From the NCBI GenBank assembly GCA_001797845.1, contig MGQN01000015.1, forward strand, positions 9,369 to 20,468: a DNA stretch of 11,100 nt, given 5' to 3'. Below are positions 1-7,365 of the stretch, piece by piece. The position numbers and the translations under genes are program-made. The notes below the pieces were generated by a model, which saw only the letters and a list, made by a program, of their open reading frames with translations, was not told where the DNA came from and searched no databases. The first letter of the stretch is position 1. Each line of letters opens with the position of its first letter. This DNA is from Deltaproteobacteria bacterium RBG_16_44_11. GTDB taxonomy: Bacteria > Desulfobacterota > Syntrophia > Syntrophales > Smithellaceae.

Positions 1-1574
1 AGGTGGAAAAAGCGGAACTGGAATTTGACGAATCTATTTTTAAAACCGCCGCGTCTCCGGAAAACCTCAAGCCGCGCGCGCCGGTTGTTACCATTATGGG
101 ACATGTCGATCACGGCAAAACTTCTCTTTTAGACGCCATAAGACAATCAAATGTAATTGCGGGAGAAGCCGGCGGCATCACCCAGGCTATCGGCGCGTAC
201 CATGTTCACATAAACGATCGCGATATTGTATTTTTGGATACTCCCGGCCATGAAGCGTTCACCGCAATGCGGGCGCGCGGAGCGAAAGTAACCGATATCG
301 TCGTTTTGGTTGTGGCTGCCGATGATGGCGTAATGGGACAAACTATAGAAGCCATCAATCACTCTAAAGTCGCCGGAGTGCCCATTATCGTGGCCATCAA
401 TAAAATTGATAAGCCCGGCGCCGATTCTGATAAAATCAAAAAGTCTCTTAGTGAACAAGGTCTTTTATCCGAACAGTGGGGCGGAGAAACCATTTTTTGC
501 GAAGTTTCCGCAAAAAAGAAAAAAGGAATTGAAGAGCTTTTGGAAATGATTTTACTGCAGGCTGATGTTATGGAGCTAAAAGCCGACCCCGATCGTCCCG
601 CCCGCGGTGTTATTATCGAATCTAAATTGGACCGCGGCCGCGGTCCCGTAGCGACAGTTTTAATTCAGGAAGGTTCTCTAAAAGAGAGCGATTCTTTCGT
701 TTCCAAAACCGAGTATGGCCGCGTCCGGGCTCTGATTAATGATCAGGGACGACGTGTCAAGGAAGTCGGTCCGTCTATGCCCGTGGAGGTTATCGGTTTT
801 TCCAGTGTCCCGCAAGTAGGAGCGGAATTTTTCGGTATCGACGATGAAAAGAAAGCGCGTAATATCGCTGAATATTGGATCAGGAAAACCAGGGAAAAAG
901 AACTTTCCGCTTCATCAAAAATAACTCTGGAACAGCTTTACCAAAAAATCAAGGAAGGCGTAAAAGACTTCAATGTCATTATCAAAGCCGACGTGCGGGG
1001 ATCCATTGAAGCGATTACCGACGCTCTAAATAAACTTTCCACTGATGATGTAAGGTTAAAAATTATTCACAGCTCTACCGGCGCCATCAGTGAAACTGAC
1101 GTTTTGCTTGCTTCCGCCTCCAATGCCATCATTCTTGGATTTAATGTTCGTCCCGACGCGCGTGTGATTGAAGTTGCCGAGCAAGAAGCGGTAGAAATTA
1201 AACTTTATGATATAATTTACAATGTCATTGCCGATGTGCGCGCCGCCATGGAAGGTCTGTTGGAACCGGAGTATAAAGAAGTTGTTCAGGGGCGGGCGGA
1301 AGTACGCGAGCTTTTCAAAGTGCCCAAAATCGGCACTATCGCCGGCTGTTATGTGACCGACGGAAAAATAGCACGTAGCGCCAACCTGAAACTTGTCCGC
1401 GACAGTGTAGTTGTTTTCGATGGAAAAATATTATCATTGAAACGCTTCAAAGACGATGCCAGGGAGGTACTCGCCGGTTTTGAATGCGGCATCAGCATTG
1501 ACGGATTCAACGATATTCATGTTGGTGATGTGATTGAAGCTTATATCAATGAGCAGTTGGCAAGAAAGCTCTAG
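1..1574 (+). CDS. infB: Translation initiation factor IF-2, 3' part (N-terminus outside window)
   Basis: IF-2 is the GTPase that brings initiator fMet-tRNA to the 30S subunit and promotes 50S joining. The reading frame is open from the window edge (first full codon at base 3). About 523 residues are visible, starting just before the G domain, so the long variable N-terminal region is missing. Counting from base 3, the GTPase motifs are G1 GHVDHGKT (33-40), G2 GGIT (57-60), G3 DTPGH (79-83), G4 NKID (133-136) and G5 SAK (169-171). The beta-barrel domain II follows (about 197-280), then the IF-2-specific domain (about 310-420) and the C-terminal fMet-tRNA-binding domain (about 430-523), with the diagnostic stretch GCYVTDGKIARSANLKL. 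The DGVMxQT segment after G3 carries Gly (112) where most IF-2 proteins have Pro. A 42-base gap separates it from the DUF503 gene. The GTG at base 3 is an internal valine codon, not a start. Confidence 0.97.
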   Translation, partial: VEKAELEFDESIFKTAASPENLKPRAPVVTIMGHVDHGKTSLLDAIRQSNVIAGEAGGITQAIGAYHVHINDRDIVFLDTPGHEAFTAMRARGAKVTDIVVLVVAADDGVMGQTIEAINHSKVAGVPIIVAINKIDKPGADSDKIKKSLSEQGLLSEQWGGETIFCEVSAKKKKGIEELLEMILLQADVMELKADPDRPARGVIIESKLDRGRGPVATVLIQEGSLKESDSFVSKTEYGRVRALINDQGRRVKEVGPSMPVEVIGFSSVPQVGAEFFGIDDEKKARNIAEYWIRKTREKELSASSKITLEQLYQKIKEGVKDFNVIIKADVRGSIEAITDALNKLSTDDVRLKIIHSSTGAISETDVLLASASNAIILGFNVRPDARVIEVAEQEAVEIKLYDIIYNVIADVRAAMEGLLEPEYKEVVQGRAEVRELFKVPKIGTIAGCYVTDGKIARSANLKLVRDSVVVFDGKILSLKRFKDDAREVLAGFECGISIDGFNDIHVGDVIEAYINEQLARKL

Positions 1575-1616
1575 CAACTAAATGCCGAGTTCAGAAATTT
1601 TTGTTGAGAAATATTT

Positions 1617-1955
1617 ATGGTTATCGGCTACGGAATAATAAATTTGCGCATTCCGGAAAGCGGCTCTTTAAAAGAAAAAAGAAGCGTTTTGAATAAAATC
1701 TTAAAGCGAACACAAAATGAATTTAATGTATCCATCGCGGAAATCAGCAAGCTCGATAACTGCAAATTCGCCGAAGTTGGATTTGCCGTAGTCGGCAATG
1801 ATTCCCGCTATATCAATGGAAAAGTAGATCATCTGCTTAGATTTGTCGATAATCTGCGCGTGGCCGAAATACTCGACAGTAAAATAGAAATCATGGTTGT
1901 TTCCGGTTTCCCGGAAGCCGCCGATTGGGAAATGGGGAAGTACGGTGACCTTTAA
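1617..1955 (+). CDS. DUF503 family protein (YlxP-like)
   Basis: A 112-residue protein of the DUF503 family, found between infB and rbfA in many bacteria (ylxP in Bacillus). The family's N-terminal signature is clear: a beta strand (VIGYGIINLRIP), then SLKEKRSVLNKILKRTQ, then the FNVSIAEI strand (about residues 17-43). The rest continues the expected alpha/beta fold. There is no signal peptide or membrane segment. Its exact role is not established; the location implies a part in ribosome assembly or translation initiation, which is inference. The ATG start has only a weak GAGA-type ribosome binding site, so expression may depend on coupling to infB. Its last 11 bases overlap the start of rbfA. 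Confidence 0.9.
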   Translation: MVIGYGIINLRIPESGSLKEKRSVLNKILKRTQNEFNVSIAEISKLDNCKFAEVGFAVVGNDSRYINGKVDHLLRFVDNLRVAEILDSKIEIMVVSGFPEAADWEMGKYGDL

Positions 1956-2304
1956 AAGAGCGGATCGAGTAGCCGAGTTAATTATGGCCGAAATTTCGGA
2001 TATTATCTCTAAGGAAGTGAAGGATCCCCGCGTGCACGCGATAACTATCACCTCCGTCAAAGTAAGCGATGATCTGCGTAACGCGAAGATTTATTTTGTG
2101 GAAATGGGTAAAGATGAATGCTCGAACGAAATTCGAACGGGGTTAACCAAGGCGACCGGTTTTGTACGGCGGGAATTAGGCAAAAGATTGAATCTTCGTC
2201 TTGTACCGGAAATCAACTTTTTTCATGATCAGTCTTTTGGTTACGGCAGCCGCATTGATAAAATATTGGCCGATATCGCTCGGCAGGATGCAAAAAATGA
2301 TTAA
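1945..2304 (+). CDS. rbfA: 30S ribosome-binding factor RbfA
   Basis: RbfA is a single KH-type domain protein that binds the 30S subunit late in its assembly and helps 16S rRNA 5'-end maturation, also under cold stress. The 119-residue product has the family landmarks: an N-terminal helix (RADRVAELIMAEISDII), KEVKDPRV (about 23-30), the beta strands ITITSVKVSDDLRNAKIY (33-50), the FVRRELGKRLNLRLVPEI segment (73-90) and the C-terminal DQSFGYGSRIDKIL (95-108). I chose the GTG start at 1945. It gives the normal family length and sits behind a GGGGAAG sequence (1934-1940). The frame is open further upstream to an ATG at 1897, but that would add 16 residues that do not look like RbfA and lie wholly inside the DUF503 gene. 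The end overlaps the nrnA start by 8 bases. Confidence 0.95.
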   Translation: MTFKRADRVAELIMAEISDIISKEVKDPRVHAITITSVKVSDDLRNAKIYFVEMGKDECSNEIRTGLTKATGFVRRELGKRLNLRLVPEINFFHDQSFGYGSRIDKILADIARQDAKND

Positions 2305-3250
2305 CAAAATTATTGAGACGATAAATGAGGAACAGAGTTTTTTAATTACCTCCCACGTAAGGCTGGATGGAGATGCACTGGGATCAGAACTGGCTCTTTT
2401 TCTTGTGCTTAAAGACTTAGGAAAGAAAGTGGTTATTTATAATCAAGATGAAACGCCAACACATTATAGTTTTCTGCCGGCAGCTCAAAAAATAGTTCAT
2501 CAGCTTGGTGATATTAAACAATATGGCGTAGTTTTCGTACTTGATTGCAGTGAATTGGAACGTGTCGGAGAAAAAGCTAAGGAAATTGGGAAGATTAAAA
2601 TACTGATTAATATTGACCACCATATTTCCAACAATGGATTATCGCCGCTAAAAATATGGGACGGTAAGGCGAGTTCAACAGGAGAATTGCTTTTCCGTTT
2701 ATTTCGGCAAATGCGCTGCAAGATGACTAAGGATATCTGCACCAATTTGTACGCAGCAATACTAACGGATACCGGTGGCTTCCGTTATTCCAATACGAGC
2801 AAAGATACGCTCTGGGCGGCGGGTAATTTGGTGGAAAACGGAGCTGACCCGCAATGGATTTCGGAAAATATTTATGAAAGCGATTCTCCGGCAAAGCTAA
2901 AACTGTTGGCAAAAGCGTTGGAAACATTGTCCCTGGATTTTAAAAACAAGATAAGCTCTTTGGTAGTTACCCAAAAAGCGCTGATGGAAGCGGGCGCCTC
3001 TTATGAACATACGGAAGGTTTTGTCGAGATACCCCGCTCAGTTAAAGGGATCTCCATTGCGGTTCTTTATACTCAGCTTGCGAACGACTATTTCAAGCTG
3101 AGTTTACGTTCCAAGGGTAAAGTAAATGTGGAAAAGATAGCCAAAAAGTTCGGCGGCGGCGGGCATGCTAATGCGGCGGCCTGCCGAATAAAAGGAGATA
3201 TTGAAACAATTAAACTGAAGATTCTTAAAGCAGTTAAAGAAATGCAGTGA
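2297..3250 (+). CDS. nrnA: DHH/DHHA1 phosphoesterase, NrnA-like nanoRNase / pAp phosphatase
   Basis: NrnA-family enzymes degrade 2-5 nucleotide RNA fragments to monomers and dephosphorylate 3'-phosphoadenosine 5'-phosphate, using Mn2+. In the 317-residue product the DHH-domain metal ligands are visible: H20 with D24 and D26 (HVRLDGDALGS), D83 (VLDCS), the D107-H108-H109 triad and D158 (ILTDTGGF). The C-terminal DHHA1 substrate-binding domain has its GGGGHANAAA motif (286-295). I chose ATG 2297 because AGGA at 2285-2288 lies 8 bases upstream; ATG 2288 (three residues longer) is possible. An upstream in-frame ATG at 2201 lies deep in rbfA and is unlikely. The gene sits between rbfA and truB, 3 bases before truB, in a run of RNA-metabolism genes. 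The specific substrate is inferred from the family. Confidence 0.93.
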   Translation: MINKIIETINEEQSFLITSHVRLDGDALGSELALFLVLKDLGKKVVIYNQDETPTHYSFLPAAQKIVHQLGDIKQYGVVFVLDCSELERVGEKAKEIGKIKILINIDHHISNNGLSPLKIWDGKASSTGELLFRLFRQMRCKMTKDICTNLYAAILTDTGGFRYSNTSKDTLWAAGNLVENGADPQWISENIYESDSPAKLKLLAKALETLSLDFKNKISSLVVTQKALMEAGASYEHTEGFVEIPRSVKGISIAVLYTQLANDYFKLSLRSKGKVNVEKIAKKFGGGGHANAAACRIKGDIETIKLKILKAVKEMQ

Positions 3251-3253
3251 TTT

Positions 3254-4204
3254 ATGAATGGCGCAGTAATAATTGACAAGCCGGAAGGTAAAACTTCCCA
3301 TGATATCGTGAGCGAAGTTAAAAAAATTCTGGGCGTCAGGAAAGCGGGGCACACCGGCACGCTTGATCCGATGGCCACGGGAGTTCTTACGGTATGTCTG
3401 GACGAGGCGACCAAGCTTACGAAATTTCTTGCCGGGGAAGACAAAGAATACCTGGCAACAATGCTGCTCGGAGTAAAAACGGACACATTGGATAGCAAAG
3501 GAAAAGTTATCGCCACATCCGATAAGTTTGTATCCGAAAAAGAAATTAGAGCCGTCATAACTCAGATGAAGGGAAAAATTAAGCAGATTCCTCCCGCATA
3601 TTCCGCAATCAAATATCACGGCGAACCTTTATATAAATGGGCAAGAAGAGGGATACTCATTGATAAGGAACCGCGGGAGGTGGAAATTAATAGTATCATG
3701 ATTGAGGATATTTCTTTGCCCCGTGTAACTTTTCGGGTTGATTGTTCCAAGGGCACCTATATTAGAACCCTTTGTTCCGATATAGGTGAGCGGCTTGGAT
3801 GTGGAGCATGCTTGTGCGGCCTGCGCCGCCTGCGCAGCGGATTTTTTTCCGAAGAGATGGCCGTATCCCTGAGTAATCATGGAAATTATACATATAAGGA
3901 TAAGAAAAACGAGCTTTTAGAAAAGATACTGCCCATGGCGAAATTAATGCCTTTAATGATTGCCATTGAGGTGGAAGTTAATTTCGCCGCAAAACTTCGC
4001 CACGGAACGCAACCTTCTGTGGAGATGATGAAGGAGTACGTTCTTCCTTTTCTTGCAGCAGGAGATATGATAAAGCTCATAAGTAGAGAAGGAGATCTGG
4101 TGGCCTTGGCGGAAATGGTCGTGCCGGTGAGCAAGTTTCCTGAATTCGATAGCAAAGATCAGGCCGCTAAAATAGTCAGAGTATTTAATAATATTTACAA
4201 TTAA
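3254..4204 (+). CDS. truB: tRNA pseudouridine(55) synthase TruB
   Basis: TruB converts U55 in the T-loop of tRNAs to pseudouridine and also acts as a tRNA folding chaperone. At 316 residues it matches the usual length. The catalytic motif is GHTGTLDPMATGVL (32-45), with the nucleophile D38. Other conserved blocks are the N-terminal GAVIIDKPEGKTSHD (3-17), the Y66 region (EYLATMLLGVKTDTLD), PPAYSAIKYHGEPLYKWAR (113-131) and CSKGTYIRTLCSDIGERLG (164-182). A C-terminal extension (about 230-316) occupies the place of the PUA-like domain. The stretch after the KGTYIRTL block is unusually cysteine-rich (C164, C174, C183, C186, C188). The start is 3 bases after the nrnA stop, with no clear Shine-Dalgarno sequence, so translation is probably coupled to nrnA. 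Confidence 0.96.
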   Translation: MNGAVIIDKPEGKTSHDIVSEVKKILGVRKAGHTGTLDPMATGVLTVCLDEATKLTKFLAGEDKEYLATMLLGVKTDTLDSKGKVIATSDKFVSEKEIRAVITQMKGKIKQIPPAYSAIKYHGEPLYKWARRGILIDKEPREVEINSIMIEDISLPRVTFRVDCSKGTYIRTLCSDIGERLGCGACLCGLRRLRSGFFSEEMAVSLSNHGNYTYKDKKNELLEKILPMAKLMPLMIAIEVEVNFAAKLRHGTQPSVEMMKEYVLPFLAAGDMIKLISREGDLVALAEMVVPVSKFPEFDSKDQAAKIVRVFNNIYN

Positions 4205-4219
4205 TAAAAAATATATAAT
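4194..4219 (+). promoter_or_regulatory. Possible promoter for rpsO
   Basis: A perfect TATAAT (4214-4219) lies in an AT-rich stretch just after the truB stop. TTTACA (4194-4199) is the nearest -35-like hexamer, but the 14-base spacer is shorter than the optimal 16-18. It would give a short rpsO leader. AT-rich gaps produce such matches by chance, so this is only a candidate. Confidence 0.3.
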
Positions 4220-4254
4220 ATGCGTAAAATTAATCATTTAGGAGGGAAAAAAGC

Positions 4255-4521
4255 GTGTTAACTTTGGAAAAGAGAAAAACATTAATTACGGATTATCGGC
4301 TTCATGAAAAGGATACGGGCTCTCCCGAAGTCCAGATCGCACTTTTGAGTGCCAGAATAGAATATCTGACGGAACATTTCAAGGCGCACAAAAAAGACCA
4401 TCATTCGCGCCGCGGCTTGTTGAAATTAGTCGGTCAAAGAAGAAGGCTTCTCAATTACATTAAAGATAATAACGTCGAACGATACAGAAATATAGTGAAA
4501 CGTCTGGGACTCAGGAAATAA
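4255..4521 (+). CDS. rpsO: 30S ribosomal protein S15
   Basis: S15 is a primary 16S rRNA-binding protein that organises the central domain of the 30S subunit and forms an intersubunit bridge. The 88-residue product is full length (the family is about 89). It shows the typical four-helix sequence: TGSPEVQIALLSARIEYLTEHF in the first half, then HKKDHHSRRGLLKLVGQRRR and LLNYIKDNNVERYRNIVKRL, which include the rRNA-binding His/Asp/Arg-rich turn. It starts at GTG 4255 behind a strong AGGAGG (4240-4245) with a 9-base spacer, the best ribosome binding site in the window. It lies between truB and pnp, as in many bacteria including E. coli. S15 represses its own translation in E. coli; whether it does so here cannot be told from the short leader. 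Confidence 0.98.
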   Translation: MLTLEKRKTLITDYRLHEKDTGSPEVQIALLSARIEYLTEHFKAHKKDHHSRRGLLKLVGQRRRLLNYIKDNNVERYRNIVKRLGLRK

Positions 4522-4528
4522 AAAAGCG

Positions 4529-4610
4529 CAAGGGCGGAAGGCAATAGCTTATCGACTGCGGGCATGAAATTTATTTGCGGGCGTCAGTCGGCTATTGCGT
4601 TTCGCCCTTG
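4529..4610 (+). promoter_or_regulatory. Long stem-loop between rpsO and pnp (candidate RNase III / PNPase autoregulation site)
   Basis: The gap folds into a long imperfect stem. CAAGGGCG (4529-4536) pairs with CGCCCTTG (4603-4610). A G-T and two A-T pairs and one G-G mismatch follow. Then GCAATAGC (4541-4548) pairs with GCTATTGC (4591-4598) and, after a 4-base bulge (4549-4552), CGACTG (4553-4558) pairs with CAGTCG (4585-4590). The loop is about 26 bases. No T-run directly follows, so it is a poor intrinsic terminator. In E. coli the rpsO-pnp gap carries a stem cut by RNase III, through which PNPase represses its own mRNA; a similar role here is inferred from position and shape. Confidence 0.7.
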
Positions 4611-4654
4611 AACTTCCTGTTGTCTTCTTTTAGACATAAATGGAGGAAAAATTA

Positions 4655-6775
4655 ATGAGTAATACATTTAGTGCGGATTTTGCCGGGCGTAATGTTTCCC
4701 TGAAAACAAATTATGTTGCCGGTCAGGCTGATGGTTCCATATTGGTTTACTATGGAGACACAGTCGTTTTGGTAACGGCGGTTTCTTTAAAAACGGCCAG
4801 ACAAGGAGTTGATTTTCTACCCTTGACGGTGGATTATCAGGAAATGACTTTTGCCGCCGGTAAAATTCCGGGAGGTTTTTTTAAAAGAGAAGGCCGCCCC
4901 AATGAAAAGGAAATTTTAACATCCCGAATAATCGACAGATCAATCCGTCCTTTATTTCCTAAGGAATATTTTTTCGAGACACAGCTGGTAGCGACCGTCC
5001 TTTCCGTGGATAAAGAAAACGACTCCGATGTCACCGCCATGATCGGGGCTTCGGCCGCATTGGAAATATCGAATATCCCCTTTAAAGGACCAATCGCCGG
5101 CGTGCGCGTGGGCAAAATCAACGGTGAATTTGTCTGCAACGCCCCAGCGGAAAAAATGAAGGAAAGCGAATTAAATATTTTTCTGGTGGGCAGAAAAGTA
5201 ACGCCCGGTAAATCAGGCCGGCCTTATGATACGGAGCTGGTCATGATGGAAGGCGATGCCAAAGAAGTTGAAGAAAGCGTAATTATCGACGCCATAAATT
5301 TCGGTTTGGAAGCAATTCGGCCGGCAATTGACCTGCAGGATAAAATGCGTGCGGCCGCCGGTAAAGAAAAAAGGCCGCTAGAGAAAGTGGTTCCTGATGA
5401 AGAATTGGTTGCTCGCGTTAGCGCCGAGGCTTTGGCTGGCCTGAACGAAGGCTATAGCATGCCCCGTAAATTGGAACGCTACGCCAAACTTGATTCCGTA
5501 AGGGAAGCCGTGATCAAGAATATCGGCGGCGATGATGCTTTGCTGTGTAAGAAAATTGCAGCAATTATTGAAGAGTTGGAGAGGCACATTTTGCGCAACA
5601 TGATCATCCAAAAAAAGAAAAGAATTGATGGTAGATCATCTGCTGATATTCGTCCGATTAGCGCCGAAGTAGGAGTTTTACCTCGCGCCCACGGTTCGGC
5701 TTTATTTAACCGTGGTGAAACGCAAGCGCTCGTCGCTCTCACCTTAGGAACATCTTCCGACGAACAACGCATGGATTATATAGGCGGCGAAGAAATGAGG
5801 TCATTCCTTTTACATTACAATTTCCCGCCCTATTGTGTCGGCGAAGCCAAACCTCTGCGCAGCCCGGGCAGAAGAGAAATCGGTCACGGCGCTTTAGCAC
5901 GAAAGTCACTTGTGCCTGTTTTGCCCACACCTGAAGAATTCCCTTACACCATCCGAATAGTTTCCGAGATTCTTTCTTCCAACGGTTCTTCTTCAATGGC
6001 TACGGTTTGCGGCGGCATGTTATCTTTGATGGACGCGGGTGTGCCGGTCAAAAATATTGTCGCGGGCATTGCCATGGGTCTTTTGAAAGAAGGAGATAAG
6101 GTTGTTATTTTATCCGACATTCTTGGTGATGAGGACCATGCCGGAGACATGGATTTCAAGGTTTGCGGCACGGAAAAAGGGATCACGGCCATGCAAATGG
6201 ATATTAAAATCGACGGCCTGACCGAAGATATTTTGCGAGCCGCTCTTACCCAAGCAAAAGAAGGCCGAGTTTTCATAATTGGTAAATTGCGGCAGACGAT
6301 AGCGGCGCCGCGTCCGGATATTTCTCTTTACGCTCCTCGTATTACCACCGTCAAAGTCAAGGAAGACCAGGTACGCACTGTAATCGGTTCGGGCGGCAAG
6401 AACATCCGGCAGATTATTAGTGAAACCGGAGTCACCATTGACGTTGAAGATGACGGTACGGTAACAATTGCCTCCAGCGATGCCGAAGCGGCGGCCCGCG
6501 CTGTAGCTATGGTCAAATGGCTCACCGAGGAAGCCGAAGTCGGAAAAATTTATAATGGCACCGTGAAGAAAATTGTTGATTTCGGCGCCTTTGTGGAAAT
6601 TTTACCCGGGACCGAAGGCTTGCTGCATATATCGCAAATCGCCAAAGAAAGAATAAATAAAGTCACGGATGTATTAAAAGAAGGCGACGAAGTAATGGTA
6701 AAAGTTCTGGAAGTGGACAAACAGGGCAAAATTAGACTTAGCCGAAAAGAAGCCCTGGGAGCGCAAGTAAAATAA
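4655..6775 (+). CDS. pnp: Polynucleotide phosphorylase (PNPase)
   Basis: PNPase is a trimeric 3'-5' phosphorolytic exoribonuclease that degrades mRNA with inorganic phosphate and can add tails in reverse. The 706-residue product has the full domain order. The first RNase PH-like domain includes FFKREGRP (75-82) and DRSIRPLFP (94-102). An all-helical linker follows (about 240-320). The second, catalytic RNase PH domain has RGETQ (353-357), the phosphate-binding SNGSSSMATVCGG (442-454) and the metal-binding DILGDEDHAGDMDFKVCGT (488-506). A KH domain carries a GSGG loop (578-581), and a C-terminal S1 domain spans about 628-696 (VGKIYNGTVKKIVDFGAFVE). I chose ATG 4655 because GGAGG (4642-4646) lies 8 bases upstream; ATG 4640 would place that site inside the gene. 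The long stem upstream suggests autoregulation. Hairpins follow the stop. Confidence 0.98.
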   Translation: MSNTFSADFAGRNVSLKTNYVAGQADGSILVYYGDTVVLVTAVSLKTARQGVDFLPLTVDYQEMTFAAGKIPGGFFKREGRPNEKEILTSRIIDRSIRPLFPKEYFFETQLVATVLSVDKENDSDVTAMIGASAALEISNIPFKGPIAGVRVGKINGEFVCNAPAEKMKESELNIFLVGRKVTPGKSGRPYDTELVMMEGDAKEVEESVIIDAINFGLEAIRPAIDLQDKMRAAAGKEKRPLEKVVPDEELVARVSAEALAGLNEGYSMPRKLERYAKLDSVREAVIKNIGGDDALLCKKIAAIIEELERHILRNMIIQKKKRIDGRSSADIRPISAEVGVLPRAHGSALFNRGETQALVALTLGTSSDEQRMDYIGGEEMRSFLLHYNFPPYCVGEAKPLRSPGRREIGHGALARKSLVPVLPTPEEFPYTIRIVSEILSSNGSSSMATVCGGMLSLMDAGVPVKNIVAGIAMGLLKEGDKVVILSDILGDEDHAGDMDFKVCGTEKGITAMQMDIKIDGLTEDILRAALTQAKEGRVFIIGKLRQTIAAPRPDISLYAPRITTVKVKEDQVRTVIGSGGKNIRQIISETGVTIDVEDDGTVTIASSDAEAAARAVAMVKWLTEEAEVGKIYNGTVKKIVDFGAFVEILPGTEGLLHISQIAKERINKVTDVLKEGDEVMVKVLEVDKQGKIRLSRKEALGAQVK

Positions 6776-6810
6776 GCCGAATATTTGACCCGGGACAACA
6801 TCTCCAAAAT

Positions 6811-6850
6811 ATCCATTTTGTAATTATGATTAAATAATTGCAAAATGGAT
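6811..6850 (+). other. 17-pair hairpin downstream of pnp
   Basis: ATCCATTTTG (6811-6820) pairs perfectly with CAAAATGGAT (6841-6850). A T-G wobble and AATTAT (6822-6827) with ATAATT (6834-6839) extend it inward, giving a 17-pair stem and a GATTAA loop. No T-run follows, so it is not a standard terminator on this strand; it may stabilise the pnp 3' end or limit readthrough into dut. An upstream CAAAAT (6805-6810) could pair with ATTTTG (6815-6820) instead, giving a competing small hairpin. Confidence 0.6.
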
Positions 6851-6869
6851 CTCTCCTAAAAATAGATAG

Positions 6870-6894
6870 GCTACTTTATTTTTTTAAAGTGAGC
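6870..6894 (+). other. Second hairpin in the pnp-dut gap
   Basis: GCTACTTTA (6870-6878) pairs with TAAAGT and AGC (6885-6890, 6892-6894) around an all-T loop, with one bulged G (6891). The stem is short and AT-rich, so it is weak alone. Together with the stem at 6811-6850 it suggests a processed or partly terminated junction between pnp and dut. Confidence 0.35.
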
Positions 6895-6921
6895 TGATAA
6901 ATATTTCGAGCATAAAACACT

Positions 6922-7365
6922 ATGGAAAAACCAGAGGCGATTATACAAAAAATAAGCGGCAATGATGATATCCCTTTGCCCCGCTATATGACTAGTCAGG
7001 CTGCCGGGATGGATATATTCGCAGCGGTGATTGAAGAAGAGATTATTGAACCCGGCCAGCGGAAAAAAATCCCTACGGGAATTAAAGTGGCTCTGCCCGA
7101 AGGCTATGAAGCGCAAATAAGGCCTCGCAGCGGACTAGCCCTGAATCAGGGCATAACCCTGCTTAATTCCCCGGGCACGATCGATGCCGATTATCGCGGA
7201 GAAATTGCTTTGATTGTTATAAATCATGGGCAGGAACCTTTTGTCGTTAAAAGAGGTATGCGTTTGGCGCAGATGGTCGTTCAGAAAACCTGCCGTTTGA
7301 AATGGGTGGAAGCTTCCGAGCTAACTACCACCTCCAGAGGTAGCGGTGGTTTTGGTCATACCTAA
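6922..7365 (+). CDS. dut: dUTP diphosphatase (dUTPase)
   Basis: dUTPase hydrolyses dUTP to dUMP and pyrophosphate, keeping uracil out of DNA and supplying dUMP for thymidylate synthesis. It is a homotrimer with active sites shared between subunits. The 147-residue product has all five family motifs: I AAGMDI (27-32), II PRSGLA (68-73), III GTIDADYRGEI (85-95, with the catalytic Asp and the uracil-contacting Tyr), IV GMRLAQMV (112-119) and V RGSGGFGHT (139-147), the flexible C-terminal arm that closes over the substrate. The protein stops immediately after motif V, and its TAA stop lies within the left end of the GC-rich element at 7362-7526. The ribosome binding site is weak (GAG about 11 bases upstream). 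The pnp-dut neighbourhood is common in this lineage, often with an M16 peptidase gene between them that is absent here (from memory). Confidence 0.97.
   Translation: MEKPEAIIQKISGNDDIPLPRYMTSQAAGMDIFAAVIEEEIIEPGQRKKIPTGIKVALPEGYEAQIRPRSGLALNQGITLLNSPGTIDADYRGEIALIVINHGQEPFVVKRGMRLAQMVVQKTCRLKWVEASELTTTSRGSGGFGHT

Noticed and set aside
3..5. GTG at base 3 as the infB start
   Set aside because: The encoded protein would begin just before the GTPase domain; IF-2 has a long N-terminal region, so the gene runs off the left edge.
1897..1944. Upstream ATG extension of rbfA
   Set aside because: It adds 16 residues that lie inside the DUF503 gene and do not resemble RbfA; GTG 1945 gives family length and a better ribosome binding site.
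2201..2296. Upstream ATG extension of nrnA
   Set aside because: It would overlap rbfA by over 100 bases and adds sequence not seen before the DHH domain; ATG 2297 has AGGA at good spacing.
3088..3619. Two long minus-strand open frames (156 and 171 residues) across the nrnA-truB junction
   Set aside because: They are antisense to two well-supported genes, have no recognisable domain or ribosome binding site, and overlap each other in different frames.
4529..4630. rpsO intrinsic terminator
   Set aside because: The stem is strong but is followed by a mixed sequence, with TCTTCTTTT only about 12 bases later, so a standard Rho-independent terminator is not supported.
4640..4654. ATG 4640 as the pnp start
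   Set aside because: The GGAGG that should serve as the ribosome binding site would fall inside the coding sequence; ATG 4655 is correctly spaced from it.
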